DNA of 64,000 bases from contig NZ_CP096270.1 of the NCBI RefSeq assembly GCF_023204835.1, positions 2,408,907 to 2,472,906 on the forward strand. Direction: 5' to 3'. Position numbers and translations under genes: made by a program. Positions 7,916 to 17,532 of this stretch are shown piece after piece. Numbering within the stretch: position 1 is the first letter of the stretch; every line of letters begins with the position of its first letter. Under the pieces are notes generated by a model that was not told where the DNA came from, searched no databases, and worked only from the letters and a program-made list of their open reading frames with translations. This stretch comes from Salinarchaeum laminariae. GTDB lineage: Archaea; Halobacteriota; Halobacteria; Halobacteriales; Salinarchaeaceae.

Positions 7916-10309
7916 TCACAGCAGGTAGAACAGCGGAAAGAGGAACACCCACACGATGTCGACGAAATGCCAGTAGAGTCCGAAATACTCGATCGGGCGC
8001 GGATCGTCGAGATATGCGCCGTTCCACGACCGCCAGAGTAGGAACCCAGCGACGAACATCCCCAGAATGACGTGAATCCCGTGGAGCCCGGTCGTTACGA
8101 AGTATGTCGACGCCTCGATGGAGCTGTCCCAGTAGACGCCGTGTGCGAACTCCTCGCTCCACTCCCACCCCTTGATTCCGAGGAAGACGAATCCCAGCAC
8201 GAGCGTCGCTCCCAGCGAGGCGACCACTCCGGCTTGTCGCTCGCGTCTGGCGTACTCGAGTGCGAGCACGACAGCGAAGCTGCTCGTCAGGAGAACGAAC
8301 GTGTTCACCAGGCCCGGTATCGCGGACGGCGGCACCGTCTCCCAGGCGTTCCAACCGAGATTGGCCCGGGCGAAGACGTAAGAACCAACGATCGCCCCGA
8401 AGACCATCACGTCCGAGGCGAGGAACACCCACATGCCCAGTTTGGTTTTCCCGACGCCGTCGAACGGCCACCGCGCAGCGACTGGCGACTCCGGCGCGTG
8501 GAACTCTTCGAGACCGAACTGGAGTGCGCCGTACGTGGTCACGAGGAACCCCGCAATGCCGACCACTGCTGCATCGAGCATGCTCCGTTGTGCGAGTGCG
8601 ATGCCGAGGAACAACAGCCCCGTCCCAACCGCCGCAACCACGGGCCAAGGGCTGCTATGGCTGGGGTGCTCCCGGGCACTCTCGATCGCCGGCTTGTCGG
8701 CGGACTGTGCCGCACCGCCGTCTGGAGCGGCTCGGCTCACGAACTCGAGGCTCCCTGAGGTGTACGTCGGCCGACCGGGCCAGTTCTCGAGTGGCGGTGG
8801 CGACGCAGTTGCCCACTCCGCGGTCCGCACGTACTGCCAGGGACTGCCCTCGACCTGATCGCCTGATCGAATGCTCTTCGCGAAGTTGTAGAACATGAGC
8901 AGGAAGGAGCCGCCAAGCAAGAACGCGCCGATCGTCATGACCTGATGCCACTCGGTCAGGCCTGGAGCGTAGTCGAACACCCGCCGCGGCGTCTCCCAGC
9001 CGACGAACTGCGCGCCGAAGGCAAGATTGAACCCCAGGAAATACACCGCGAAGTGCAGCTTCCCGAGGAACTCGTCGTACATCCGCCCGGTCATTTTCGG
9101 GAACCAGTAGTAGAGTCCGCCGATGAGTGCGGTGCCACCGCCGCCGAGCATGATGTAGTGGAAATGTGCGACGACCCAGTACGTCCCCCGGAACTCGTAG
9201 TCGAGGACGACTGCACCGAGGAACACGCCCGTAATACCCCCGGGAATCAGCAGAATGAGCCCGCCGAGGGCGAACAGGAACGGCGTGTGGAAACGGATCT
9301 TTCCCCTGACGAGCGTGTAGATTAGCGAGAAGACAATGAGGTCGAATGGCAGCGATATGCCTATCGACGTCGCCATGAACAGCGTCTTCATCTCGAGGTT
9401 GATCGTCGTCAGGAACATGTGATGCATCCAGACGAGGAAGCTCTGGAGCGCGATGAGAATCATCGCGAGGATCACCCATTTTCGCCCGACCACCCGCCGG
9501 CCAGAGAACGTCTGGAACATCTCGAACATGAGCCCCAGCGGCGGGAAAAAGACGATATAGACCTCCGGATGGCCGAAAAACCAGAAGAGGTGCCCCCAGA
9601 GCAGGGAGCCACCGGGTCCCTCACCCACGAAGAAGAGCGTCCCCAGCACGCGATCTGAGCCGAGGAGAAGCAACGCGGCGAGAAGCGTCGCGAAGGCGAA
9701 CAGCATCATCCACACGGTGAGGAGCCAGGTCCAGGTGAACAGCGGCACGTTGAGCAGCGAGAGCCCCTCCGCGCGGCAGTAGTGAATGGTGGTGATGAAG
9801 TTCACCGACGCGATCGTCGAGGAGAGCATGAGTATCGCGAGCGCGGCCACGGTCACCGTCCCGCCGATCGCTGGCGTGTACATCGGGAGATTCAGCGGCG
9901 CGTACATCGTCCAGCCAGTGGCCAAGGTGGTGCCGATCAGGAACGAGCTCAGATAGACCAGCAACGAGACGAAGTACAGCCAGTACGACAGCGCGTTCAG
10001 TCTGGGGAATGCGAGATCGTCGGCGCCAATCTGCAATGGGACGAAGTAGTTCGCGAATCCTGCAGCCAGGGGAGTGATGAACCAGAAGATCATCAACAGC
10101 CCATGGCCGGAGACGACCTCGTTGTACTGGATACCGGTGAGAAACAGTTCGCCAGCCGTCCAGAGCTGCGTCCGAAAGAGCAGCGCCATCAGGCCGCCGA
10201 AGACGAACACGTACAGCGACGTAACGATATAGAGGATGCCGACGTCTTTGTGGTTGGTCGAGGTCAGCCAGCGCCGGGCAGTCGATCGTGGCGGTAGCTC
10301 GTCGCTCAT
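7916..10309 (-). CDS. coxAC: Cytochrome c oxidase, fused subunits I and III (A-type heme-copper oxidase)
   Basis: A 797-residue membrane protein. The first about 560 residues are subunit I: SGHGLLMIFW carries a low-spin heme ligand; FGHPEVYIVF carries the CuB His, the proton-channel Glu and the cross-linked Tyr that define the A1 class; MHHMFLTT carries the other CuB histidines; and AHFHYIMLGG carries the heme ligands near the C-terminus. After a variable Ala/Ser-rich linker (about 540-570) come the TM helices of subunit III (LGMWVFLASDVMVFGA, HGIHVILGM, YWHFVDIVWVFLF). Subunit I-III fusions are known in haloarchaea. The complex would reduce O2 to water and pump protons. No coxB gene is visible in the window, so subunit II must be elsewhere. 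A strong Shine-Dalgarno sequence precedes the ATG. Confidence 0.95.
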   Translation of the reverse strand: MSDELPPRSTARRWLTSTNHKDVGILYIVTSLYVFVFGGLMALLFRTQLWTAGELFLTGIQYNEVVSGHGLLMIFWFITPLAAGFANYFVPLQIGADDLAFPRLNALSYWLYFVSLLVYLSSFLIGTTLATGWTMYAPLNLPMYTPAIGGTVTVAALAILMLSSTIASVNFITTIHYCRAEGLSLLNVPLFTWTWLLTVWMMLFAFATLLAALLLLGSDRVLGTLFFVGEGPGGSLLWGHLFWFFGHPEVYIVFFPPLGLMFEMFQTFSGRRVVGRKWVILAMILIALQSFLVWMHHMFLTTINLEMKTLFMATSIGISLPFDLIVFSLIYTLVRGKIRFHTPFLFALGGLILLIPGGITGVFLGAVVLDYEFRGTYWVVAHFHYIMLGGGGTALIGGLYYWFPKMTGRMYDEFLGKLHFAVYFLGFNLAFGAQFVGWETPRRVFDYAPGLTEWHQVMTIGAFLLGGSFLLMFYNFAKSIRSGDQVEGSPWQYVRTAEWATASPPPLENWPGRPTYTSGSLEFVSRAAPDGGAAQSADKPAIESAREHPSHSSPWPVVAAVGTGLLFLGIALAQRSMLDAAVVGIAGFLVTTYGALQFGLEEFHAPESPVAARWPFDGVGKTKLGMWVFLASDVMVFGAIVGSYVFARANLGWNAWETVPPSAIPGLVNTFVLLTSSFAVVLALEYARRERQAGVVASLGATLVLGFVFLGIKGWEWSEEFAHGVYWDSSIEASTYFVTTGLHGIHVILGMFVAGFLLWRSWNGAYLDDPRPIEYFGLYWHFVDIVWVFLFPLFYLL

Positions 10310-10315
10310 GGAGAT

Positions 10316-10322
10316 TCACCTC
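10316..10322 (-). promoter_or_regulatory. Strong Shine-Dalgarno sequence of coxAC
   Basis: GAGGTGA on the minus strand, with 6 nt to the ATG at 10309. It is a full match to the anti-Shine-Dalgarno end of archaeal 16S rRNA and fixes the start. It also implies a leadered message, unlike the apparently leaderless neighbours. Confidence 0.7.
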
Positions 10323-10732
10323 GTCGTCGCTCGCCGAAGAGAGCCGAACTCGCCCCTGTTCGGAACGGGCGGGGAGGGCGAGAGGGTCTGGGACCCACAA
10401 CGGCCTGGCAGCACTGTATGGCCAGAGCGATGCCATCGCGACGGCGAACGTTCACGGCGCCTATTCCAACGTCAACGGCCAAATAACGGCGTTGCCAGCT
10501 ACTGGCCACCTCTTTGGCGTAGCTTGCGGCTCCACTCGGTACGCGCGATCATTCGGTCGGTACGCCGATCTGATCGGTCGCTCGAAGCTATACCGCGGCC
10601 CAGTATCACATCCATTGTTGCTGGTAAGCCCTGCGTCCTCGCCACAATACGTTCTCTGCGCTCTGCTACGGTGACCGTATCTATGGACAACGCACGTGCT
10701 ACTAATTGGCGTGCTCGCCCAATTACGACGGC
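10323..10732. other. Intergenic region between coxAC and uspA, no gene seen
   Basis: About 410 bp between divergent genes. Frames here are basic shadows with no recognisable product. AT-rich patches (around 10480-10490 and 10605-10615) could be promoter elements, but none has convincing spacing to a start. I see no RNA structure I would defend. Confidence 0.4.
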
Positions 10733-11152
10733 GTGTACGAAACCATCCTTCTGGCGACAGACGGCAGTGGCTCGGCGACCAGAGCAGTGACGCACGCGCT
10801 CGAACTCGCCCAGCAGACCAGTGCGGAGCTCCACGCACTCTACGTCGTCGACACCGAGCGTTTCGCGGAGCCGGCCCTTAGCAGCGCCGAGCTCGCGACC
10901 AACGAGATCGAGGCCTGGGGGCAGGAACAGCTCGACGAGGTCGCGCACCGCGCCGAGTCGCTCGGCATCGACGTTCTCACGCGCTGTTCGCACGGGCGGC
11001 CGTCGGACGAGATCGTCGAATACGGTGACGCCATCGACGCGGACATGATCGTCGTCGGCTACCAGGGCCACTCACACTCCGACCCCAGCCACCTCGGGCG
11101 GGTCACCGACCGAGTCGTCTCGAATGCGGGGCGACCCGTGTTCGTCGTCTGA
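10733..11152 (+). CDS. Universal stress protein (UspA family)
   Basis: A 139-residue protein starting with GTG (MYETILLATDGS), the standard UspA opening. A TTG at 10706 is in frame but adds an unlikely leader. The C-terminal ATP-binding pattern G-2x-G-9x-G is present (GYQGHSHSDPSHLGR), although the usual Ser/Thr after the last Gly is Arg here. The final strand RPVFVV also fits the family. Expected role: small nucleotide-binding stress protein of the cytoplasm. The partner is unknown. It stands alone. Confidence 0.88.
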   Translation: MYETILLATDGSGSATRAVTHALELAQQTSAELHALYVVDTERFAEPALSSAELATNEIEAWGQEQLDEVAHRAESLGIDVLTRCSHGRPSDEIVEYGDAIDADMIVVGYQGHSHSDPSHLGRVTDRVVSNAGRPVFVV

Positions 11153-11158
11153 GATCGC

Positions 11159-11338
11159 GTGAACGACAAACGAGGGCAGGGCGGCTTCGCAGATCGTCAG
11201 GCAGACGGTAGAGCGCTCGGGACGGCGCTCGTGGATCGGGGACACTCGCCAACGTCGTTCTCCGCAGTCGGCCAGTTTTACGAGGACCTCAGGGAGACCT
11301 CCGGCGAGGCCGCGATCGCGTTGCTCGATGCCACGTAG
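11159..11338 (+). other. Short open frame ended by an in-frame TAG, doubtful
   Basis: A GTG at 11159 opens 59 codons (NDKRGQGGFADRQ...), ending at TAG 11336-11338. Beyond the TAG the same frame stays open into the small DUF7557-like gene at 11420. I recognise no family. It may be chance, or a remnant of a longer gene fused upstream of the small protein. Confidence 0.15.
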
Positions 11339-11419
11339 CGTCGGTTCGTTCTCCAGACGCTCCCGTACGGGGACCGATTGATACGGGTGGAACCCCTACA
11401 CAATGTCGGAGCGATCCCC

Positions 11420-11569
11420 ATGCCCCACACCATCGAACTCGACGACGACGTCTGGGAGCGAATCGACGACTACCGCGAGGAGGGCGAATCCCACGCTGAG
11501 TTCATCGAGGAGCTCCTCACCGTCTACGAGACCGAGGGTACGTTCCTCCAGGAAGGATACTCGGAGTAA
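11420..11569 (+). CDS. Small haloarchaeal protein (DUF7557-like)
   Basis: A 49-residue acidic protein starting MPHTIELDDDVWERID. The opening and the following amphipathic helix (HAEFIEELLTVYE) resemble the DUF7557/antitoxin-like small proteins of haloarchaea, which look like half of a ribbon-helix-helix unit. The upstream in-frame extension to 11378 is not convincing. No toxin-like partner gene is adjacent, so a toxin-antitoxin role is not supported. Family recognition is from memory of the opening motif. Confidence 0.6.
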   Translation: MPHTIELDDDVWERIDDYREEGESHAEFIEELLTVYETEGTFLQEGYSE

Positions 11570-11585
11570 CGCAGTAGTACAGCCC

Positions 11586-12023
11586 TCAGTCGACACGGAG
11601 TCCGGTCAGTGAATCGGGGTCGAGTCGGACGAACGCGAAGGTAATCTCCTCTATCGGTGCGTCGAACGCGTCGACGAGTGGAATGTTGACCCGGTCCAAC
11701 CCCGCCAGGGACTCGTTGGAGACCGACGCTTCGTCCGTGGATACGAGCGTCCCTCGAGCGACGACGCTCCAGTGACCGTCACCGTCGTCTCCGTGAACGA
11801 CGACACTCGCCGACCGGCCGTCGACCTCTCCTTTCGTGCTCCCTGGTCGAGTGGAGAGCCGGAAGTAGAACACCTCCTCGACTGGGTCGAACCCGTAGGA
11901 GACGGGCACGGCATGTGGCGCATCGGATCCATCCGTCGAGAGCGAGAGGACACCCACACCACCGGTACCGAGCACTGCTGACCGGTCCTCGGCCGTCATC
12001 TCCGCTGGAGCGTCGGGAACCAT
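11586..12023 (-). CDS. Pyridoxamine 5'-phosphate oxidase-like FMN-binding protein
   Basis: A 145-residue protein starting MVPDAPAEMTAEDR. An ATG at 12077 is in frame, but an ACTTTTTGCAG TATA-like tract lies about 27 bp upstream of 12023, which decides the start. The sequence LGTGGVGVLSLSTDG, then PHAVPVSYGFD, FYFRLS and SVVVHGD follow the split-barrel flavin-nucleotide-binding fold of the PNPOx-like family. In haloarchaea these are mostly uncharacterised; some bind FMN, F420 or heme. The reaction is unknown. It is divergent from the TVP38 gene. Confidence 0.8.
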   Translation of the reverse strand: MVPDAPAEMTAEDRSAVLGTGGVGVLSLSTDGSDAPHAVPVSYGFDPVEEVFYFRLSTRPGSTKGEVDGRSASVVVHGDDGDGHWSVVARGTLVSTDEASVSNESLAGLDRVNIPLVDAFDAPIEEITFAFVRLDPDSLTGLRVD

Positions 12024-12103
12024 ACCACGTCCTTCGGCCCGAACTGCAAAAAGTGGGTCGTCGATCCGAAACGACATGTGCGCATGGCCAGACTGTTCTC
12101 TGT

Positions 12104-12817
12104 ATGGGGATCACCCGGTCGCCACAAGTGTTCAGTTCCGGGACGGCTCGTCGGCGTTTCTTCTTTCACGCCGTCGTCGCGGCGGTCGTAGTACTTGCGG
12201 CCGGATTGCTCGTCGTCGATCGATTCGAGTTCCTGCTCGATCCCGACGACGCCCGGGAGTTCGTCGCCAGTTTCGGCGTGTTCGCACCGCTCGCGTTGAT
12301 CGTCCTCCAGGCGCTGCAGGTACTCATTGCGCCGATCCCGGGGCAGGTGCTCGCCATTGTCGCTGGCTATCTCTTCGGCGCCTGGTTGGGGACGTTCTAC
12401 AACATGATCGGTATCGCGATCGGGAGCACTGCGGCGTTCTGGCTCTCCCGTCGGTACGGCCGCTCCTACGTCGAAGAGATCGTCCATCCCGAAATCGTGG
12501 AAACCTTCGATGCAATCGGAGAGGATAACGTTCTCGCGACGCTCTTCGTTCTCTTTCTGATTCCGGGGTTGCCCGACGACGTGCTCTGTTTCGTGGGCGG
12601 ACTCACGAACCTGAAGCTACGGAAGCTCGTCGCAGTTGCGCTCGTGGGTCGGGCGCCAGGATTCTTCCTGATCAACGTCTTCGGCGATCGACTCGGCAGC
12701 GGCGATTTCGTCGGTGCAACGATGCTCGCAGTAGTCTTGCTCGGGGCATCAGTACTCGGCTACGTCTACCGCGGCCGGCTGCTGTCGATCCTCCGAACCG
12801 ACGATTCGGCGTCGTAG
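12104..12817 (+). CDS. TVP38/TMEM64 (VTT/DedA-like) family membrane protein
   Basis: A 237-residue integral membrane protein. After a short N-terminal region (MGITRSPQVF) there is a TM helix (AVVAAVVVLAAGLLVV), then the VTT core with the signature APIPGQVLAIVAGYLFGAW, the charged SRRYGRSYVEEIV, LFLIPGLPDDVLCFVGGLT and GRAPGFFLINVFGD. VTT/DedA proteins are linked to lipid scrambling or membrane homeostasis in bacteria and eukaryotes. The archaeal role is unknown. The start is the first ATG with a natural N-terminus; upstream frame sequence is a basic shadow. Confidence 0.9.
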   Translation: MGITRSPQVFSSGTARRRFFFHAVVAAVVVLAAGLLVVDRFEFLLDPDDAREFVASFGVFAPLALIVLQALQVLIAPIPGQVLAIVAGYLFGAWLGTFYNMIGIAIGSTAAFWLSRRYGRSYVEEIVHPEIVETFDAIGEDNVLATLFVLFLIPGLPDDVLCFVGGLTNLKLRKLVAVALVGRAPGFFLINVFGDRLGSGDFVGATMLAVVLLGASVLGYVYRGRLLSILRTDDSAS

Positions 12818-12851
12818 ATCCACGGGGAGCACGAGGGAATCGATGCGCGTC

Positions 12852-13133
12852 TCAGATCACGTGTTCCGGATCGTGTTCGTTCGCCATCCGCGTCGCTTCG
12901 TCCGCGTACCGCTCTCGCAGTTCTGGATCCTCGACGGGCCCGAGATTGTCGGGCTCCGCGTCCACAGCCGCAGTCGTGTCCCGAACGTCGTTGAACGACG
13001 TTAGCGCACGCTCTTTGCGGAAATACTGCTCACCGTCCGGGGTCGCATAGGTGAGTATCACCAGGTTCTGCTCGTCGTCAGAGTAGGTTCGTTCCACCAG
13101 CCAGACTCGTACGGCGTCGTCCGCTTCGGTCAT
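12852..13133 (-). CDS. Hypothetical acidic haloarchaeal protein
   Basis: A 93-residue protein starting MTEADDAVRVWLVERTY (98 residues if the ATG at 13148 is used). It is acidic with a beta-rich first half (WLVERTYSDDEQNLVILTYATPD) and a helical tail (RERYADEATRMANEH). No domain is recognised. Composition and codon use match neighbouring real genes. It is divergent from the MOSC gene and convergent with the TVP38 gene. Confidence 0.65.
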   Translation of the reverse strand: MTEADDAVRVWLVERTYSDDEQNLVILTYATPDGEQYFRKERALTSFNDVRDTTAAVDAEPDNLGPVEDPELRERYADEATRMANEHDPEHVI

Positions 13134-13320
13134 CGGGTGGTGGTTCACCTACCATCATCAATAAACTGGGGGCGGATCTACCAAGACACCGATTCGGGAC
13201 CAGAGAGGTCACCGTCGGATGCCGTCGTCGGTCCGAGCCAGCGGCCCTCAACATCGACGAACGTCCACCGATTCCGATTCGGGACAAACTCTAATCGGTG
13301 CGCACTGCATTGTCGACTCG

Positions 13321-14106
13321 ATGGCGCACGTCGAACGGATCGACGCCTACCCGGTGAAAGGGCTCGATCGCTGCCCCCTGGCCCGGGCGAAGATCCTCGA
13401 GGGCGGCACACTCGAACACGACCGGGAGTACGCGATATACGACGGTGACGGCGACGTCGTCAACGGAAAGCGAACGCCGCTCGTGCACGACGTCGAGACG
13501 GCCTACGATCCCGACGAAGGAGCGCTCACTGTAGGCGGCCCAGCAGTCGATGGGCTCGCCCAGCAGTTCGAGTTACCGGCCGAATCGGAGGGTGCCGCCG
13601 AGCTATTCGGATCCATCTTCTCTGTGGACTGCACGCTGGAACGGAACGACACAACCGGATTCGTCGACCGTCCGGAGATGGGGCCCTCGGTGATCAGCAC
13701 CGCGACCCTCGAAACGGTCGCGTCCTGGTTCGACGGCGTATCTCTGGACGGCGCTCGACGGCGTCTCCGTGCGAACATCGAGATCGGTGGCGTTCCAGCC
13801 TTCTGGGAGGATCGTCTCGTCGGCGAGGCCGCACCGGCGGTCCGTATTGGAGACGTTCGCATCGAGGGGGTCACTCCCTGTGGCCGGTGTGTCGTGCCGA
13901 GTCGCGATCCTGACGGTGGGGAGGCGATCGAAGGGTTCCAGCAGCGATTCGTCGAGAAACGCCAGGAGACGTTCCCCGACTGGGCCGACTCCGCGGCCTT
14001 CGATCACTTCTACACCGTGATGGTGATCGCGTCCGTCGACGACGCGGATCGCGGCGACTCCATCACCGTCGGGGACGACGTGGAACTCATTGCGGCGGAT
14101 GCGTAG
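13321..14106 (+). CDS. MOSC domain-containing protein
   Basis: A 261-residue protein starting MAHVERIDAYPVKGLDRC. The N-terminal beta-barrel domain (AYPVKGLDRCPLARAKIL, REYAIYDGDG) is the MOSC_N module. The MOSC core contains RLRANIEIGG and the conserved Cys in VTPCGRCVVPSRDPDGG. MOSC proteins handle sulfur for the molybdenum cofactor or act as molybdoenzyme-like reductases (mARC). No other molybdenum gene is adjacent. A weak AT-rich box (CTCTAATC) lies about 30 bp upstream of the ATG. Confidence 0.9.
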   Translation: MAHVERIDAYPVKGLDRCPLARAKILEGGTLEHDREYAIYDGDGDVVNGKRTPLVHDVETAYDPDEGALTVGGPAVDGLAQQFELPAESEGAAELFGSIFSVDCTLERNDTTGFVDRPEMGPSVISTATLETVASWFDGVSLDGARRRLRANIEIGGVPAFWEDRLVGEAAPAVRIGDVRIEGVTPCGRCVVPSRDPDGGEAIEGFQQRFVEKRQETFPDWADSAAFDHFYTVMVIASVDDADRGDSITVGDDVELIAADA

Positions 14107-14175
14107 ACCGAGTGTCCTCAAACGAACGAAGAAGCGGACGGTACAGCACCACTGCTCAAAAACGAAGACTCGAAC

Positions 14176-16830
14176 TTACCGTCGCAGGAAGCCAAACAGC
14201 CGGTAATCCCGGTCGGGCGTGTACCGGCGGAAGAGGAGGCTGTTCGTGAGCACCGACACCGAGGAGATTGCCATCGCTGCAGCAGCGAAGACGGGCTGGA
14301 GCAGCCCGAGTGACGCGAGCGGGATCATCGCGGTGTTGTAGCCGAGCGCCCAGACGAGGTTCTGCTTGATCTTCTGAAGGGTCGCCTCCGAGATCCGGAT
14401 CGCCTTCACGACGTCGAGCGGATCGTCGCGCATTAGCGTGACGTCCGCAGCCTCGATTGCGACGTCCGTTCCGGAGCCAATCGCCGTCCCGACGTGAGCT
14501 ACTGCGAGTGCGGGAGCATCGTTGACGCCGTCACCGACCATCATCGCCTTCCGGCCCCCGGACTGGATCGACTCGACTGCGTCGGATTTGTCCTCCGGCA
14601 GGACCTCCGCCCGAACGTTGTCGGGGTCGATGCCGACCTCGCTCGCGACTGCACGGGCCGTCCGCTCGTTGTCGCCGGTGATGAGCATCACGTCGAGGCC
14701 GCGATCCTGGAGTGCGGCGACGGCGTCGCTCGCGGACTCCTTGATCGTGTCCGAGTCGGCGAGCACGCCAGCAAGCCTGCCGTCGATCTCGACGTACATC
14801 GCCGTCTTGCCCTCGGACTCGAGGCGATCCATCGTCTCCTCTGCACCACTGACGTCGACGTCGTCGCTCTCCATCAGTCGATGATTGCCTACGCTGACCT
14901 CGTGCCCGTCGACTGTGGCAGTCACGCCCTGACCGGCGACGTTCTCGAACGACTCGGGATCGGTGACGTCCAGATCGCGGTCGCGTGCCCCCTCGACGAT
15001 CGCCTGGCCGAGTGGGTGTTCGCTTCCGCTCTCGGCGCTCGCAGCGAGCCGGAGCAGTTCGTCCTCGTCGACTGACGACCGATCTTCGGCTTCTCCGGCG
15101 ACCGCACCGCCGTCCGGAGCGGCCCCGTCGTCCGCTCCGTCGGCCATCGACTCCGCCGTGACGACGTCCGTCAGCTGCATCTCGCCCGTGGTCAGCGTCC
15201 CGGTTTTGTCGAAGACGACGGTATCGACGTCTTTCGTACGTTCGAGGACGTCCCCGCCCTTGAACAGGACGCCGTTTTTCGCGCCAAGCGTGCTCCCGAC
15301 CATCGTCGCGGCGGGCGTCGCGAGCCCGAGTGCGCAGGGGCAGGCGATCAGCACCGCGGAAGCGAAGACGACGACTGCGAACTCGAAGGTACCGAGGGAC
15401 TCGGGACCGCCACCCACGAGATCCCAGACGGGTAGTGCACCGACGAATCCGCCGACGAGATCTGGCAAGAGGAACCAGAGAGCACCCCAGAAGAGAGCGT
15501 TTCCGATCACGATCGGAACGAAGTACGCGGAGATGCGGTCCGCGAGATTCTGAATCTCGGGCTGGCGGGACTGCGCGTCCTTGACGGTCTCGACGATCTG
15601 CTGGAGCGCCGTGTCCTCGCCCACCTTGGTCGCCTCGACGATCAGCACGCCGTTCTCGTTGATCGTCGAGCCCACGACCTCGTCTCCGTCTGATTTCTCG
15701 ACGGGAACGGACTCGCCGGTGACCATCGACTCGTCGACGGCCGACGATCCATCGACCACGACGCCGTCGGTGGGAATCTGTTCGCCGGGACGGATTTTCA
15801 TGCGATCGCCAACCTCGACGTCTTCGAGTGGCACCTCCTCTTCGTTGCCGTCCTCGTCGACGAGGGTCGCCGTGTCGGCCTCCATCTCGAGAAGCTGTCG
15901 CAGGGCGTCGCTGGCCTGGCCCTTCGAACGGGCCTCGAGGTAGTTCCCGAGCGTGATGAACACGAGAATGAGCGCGGCAGTGTCGAAGTAGAGGCTCCCC
16001 GCGATCAGGCCGAGGAGGACGACGACGCTGTAAACGTACGCCGTCGAGGAGCCCATCGCGATGAGCACGTCCATGTTGGCGCGACGGTTGTTGACGAGCG
16101 CGTTGTAGGAGTTCCTGTAGAACGGCCGTCCGAGTACGATCTGGACCGGCGTCGCGAGCGCGAACTCGAGCCAGCCGAACTCGACGCCGAACAGCGTCTC
16201 GGGGACGAAACTCCCGCCGAGAACGAACCGATCGAATAGGAAGAGCAGGAACGGTATGGAGAGCGCCGCTCCGAACAGCGTCAGCCGTAGCTGTTTGCGA
16301 ATCTCTGCGTCTCGAGCGGCGTCGGCGCTGGATCGCCCGTCGTCGGCGGCTCCCCCATCCTCGGCACCGTCGCCGGCCTCACCTAATTCACCACCAGCAT
16401 GGCTACTGGACTCACGGACCGGCGAGTAACCAGCGCCTTCGATGGCGTCGTAGAGGTCCTCAGGGTCGGCGTCGTTGGGATTGTAGCGGACCGACGCTTC
16501 GTCCGTGGCGTAGTTCACGTCGACGTCGACGACACCAGGAACGGAGCCCAGCGCGTCCTCGTTGGTGTCCGCGCAGTTCGCACAGCTCATGCCGGTGATC
16601 GCGATCGAGCGGGACTCGTCGACGGCGCCGTAGCCAGCCGCATCGATCGCGTCGTAGATCTCCCCGAGCGCGACGGCGTCGGGATCGTACTCGACGGAGC
16701 CCTCGTCGGTGGCGTAGTTGACGTCGGCGCGCTCGACGCCGTCGAGTGACTCGACGCGCTCGGTGATGGTCTGCGAGCAGTTCGCGCAGCTCATCCCGGT
16801 AATCGTGAGGTGCGTAGTCCTATTCGTCAT
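14176..16830 (-). CDS. copA: Copper-translocating P-type ATPase (P1B-1)
   Basis: An 884-residue ATPase with two N-terminal heavy-metal-associated domains, each with GMSCANC (cysteines at 15/18 and 83/86). An acidic linker (about 135-170) precedes the membrane core with TGES, the transmembrane CPC copper site in [11 protein letters not shown], the phosphorylation motif DKTGTLT and [11 protein letters not shown]-terminal YNTAMIPLA and [17 protein letters not shown] are typical of Cu+ exporters. It pumps Cu+ out of the cytoplasm. The Lrp/TRASH-domain regulator gene lies 88 bp upstream on the same strand, so the pair forms a copper-resistance unit. Ag+ is the usual alternative substrate. Confidence 0.95.
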   Translation of the reverse strand: MTNRTTHLTITGMSCANCSQTITERVESLDGVERADVNYATDEGSVEYDPDAVALGEIYDAIDAAGYGAVDESRSIAITGMSCANCADTNEDALGSVPGVVDVDVNYATDEASVRYNPNDADPEDLYDAIEGAGYSPVRESSSHAGGELGEAGDGAEDGGAADDGRSSADAARDAEIRKQLRLTLFGAALSIPFLLFLFDRFVLGGSFVPETLFGVEFGWLEFALATPVQIVLGRPFYRNSYNALVNNRRANMDVLIAMGSSTAYVYSVVVLLGLIAGSLYFDTAALILVFITLGNYLEARSKGQASDALRQLLEMEADTATLVDEDGNEEEVPLEDVEVGDRMKIRPGEQIPTDGVVVDGSSAVDESMVTGESVPVEKSDGDEVVGSTINENGVLIVEATKVGEDTALQQIVETVKDAQSRQPEIQNLADRISAYFVPIVIGNALFWGALWFLLPDLVGGFVGALPVWDLVGGGPESLGTFEFAVVVFASAVLIACPCALGLATPAATMVGSTLGAKNGVLFKGGDVLERTKDVDTVVFDKTGTLTTGEMQLTDVVTAESMADGADDGAAPDGGAVAGEAEDRSSVDEDELLRLAASAESGSEHPLGQAIVEGARDRDLDVTDPESFENVAGQGVTATVDGHEVSVGNHRLMESDDVDVSGAEETMDRLESEGKTAMYVEIDGRLAGVLADSDTIKESASDAVAALQDRGLDVMLITGDNERTARAVASEVGIDPDNVRAEVLPEDKSDAVESIQSGGRKAMMVGDGVNDAPALAVAHVGTAIGSGTDVAIEAADVTLMRDDPLDVVKAIRISEATLQKIKQNLVWALGYNTAMIPLASLGLLQPVFAAAAMAISSVSVLTNSLLFRRYTPDRDYRLFGFLRR

Positions 16831-16847
16831 TGCTAGCTAATAGGGGT

Positions 16848-16854
16848 TCCTCCT
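16848..16854 (-). promoter_or_regulatory. Possible promoter/Shine-Dalgarno region of copA
   Basis: On the minus strand, AAAGGAGGAA followed by CCCCTATTAG precedes the copA ATG at 16830. GGAGGA is a good Shine-Dalgarno sequence but lies about 18 nt from the ATG, further than usual. It might therefore instead be a regulator site in this 88-bp gap. Confidence 0.35.
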
Positions 16855-16917
16855 TTAGGCACGTTGTCCCTCGAAATCCAAACTACTAGTGGACCCGAAT
16901 CTCGCGTTCGAAGCGAT

Positions 16918-17532
16918 TCAGGCCTCTTCGGCGATCCGATCGTGACGCTCCACGAACTGTGAGCGACAGGAAGAACAACAGAAGTGGTACCGATCACCGT
17001 CGATTGTCTCTTGCTCCCCCTCGCTGTCGACGGTGTTGCCACACTCGGCGCACGCAAGCGCGAAGGCGGTACCACCGATCGACGGGGTCCAGTTCACCTC
17101 GTCGAGCAGCGTAACGTCGACGGTCACTGTCCCGAGATCGAGTCGGTCGTCGAGCCACTCTCGGACCGATCCCTCTGGAGGACGCGCGATGAACGTGAGG
17201 TCGCCAGCAGCGGTCACGAACACGTGCTCGACGGCGTCTGCACTGGAGAGATCCTCCTGCAGCCGCTCCACCGATTCACCACCGTCAGAGACCTGGACGA
17301 GCACTGGCGAACCGCCACGGATCTGTGACCGGTCGAGGTCGACGGTGAACCGTTCGATCACGCCGGCCTCGCGGAGTCGATCGACGCGATCGGAGACCCC
17401 AGGCCCGGACATCCCAACCTGGTCGGCGATCTCGCTGTACGGTCGACGTGCGTCCTCGCCGAGCAGTTCGAGGATCTCGAGATCAGTATCGTCGAGTTCG
17501 TGCACACAGCGAGGTTCGACCTCGTGCCACAT
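16918..17532 (-). CDS. Lrp/AsnC-type winged-helix regulator with C-terminal TRASH metal-binding domain
   Basis: A 204-residue protein starting MWHEVEPRC. An AsnC-type helix-turn-helix lies at about 10-60 (LDDTDLEILELLGEDARR, YSEIADQVGMSGPGVSDRVDRL). A ligand-binding-like middle region follows. The C-terminal TRASH domain has CAECG and later HFCCSSC, the cysteine pattern described for metal-sensing TRASH domains. The same architecture is known for copper-responsive regulators in haloarchaea and other archaea. Location directly upstream of copA supports control of copper efflux, with Cu+ bound by the TRASH cysteines. A longer frame to 17562 is unlikely. Confidence 0.88.
   Translation of the reverse strand: MWHEVEPRCVHELDDTDLEILELLGEDARRPYSEIADQVGMSGPGVSDRVDRLREAGVIERFTVDLDRSQIRGGSPVLVQVSDGGESVERLQEDLSSADAVEHVFVTAAGDLTFIARPPEGSVREWLDDRLDLGTVTVDVTLLDEVNWTPSIGGTAFALACAECGNTVDSEGEQETIDGDRYHFCCSSCRSQFVERHDRIAEEA

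Noticed and set aside
11336..11338. TAG read as pyrrolysine
   Set aside because: No pyrrolysine genes in the window and haloarchaea are not known for this; the frame around it matches no family.
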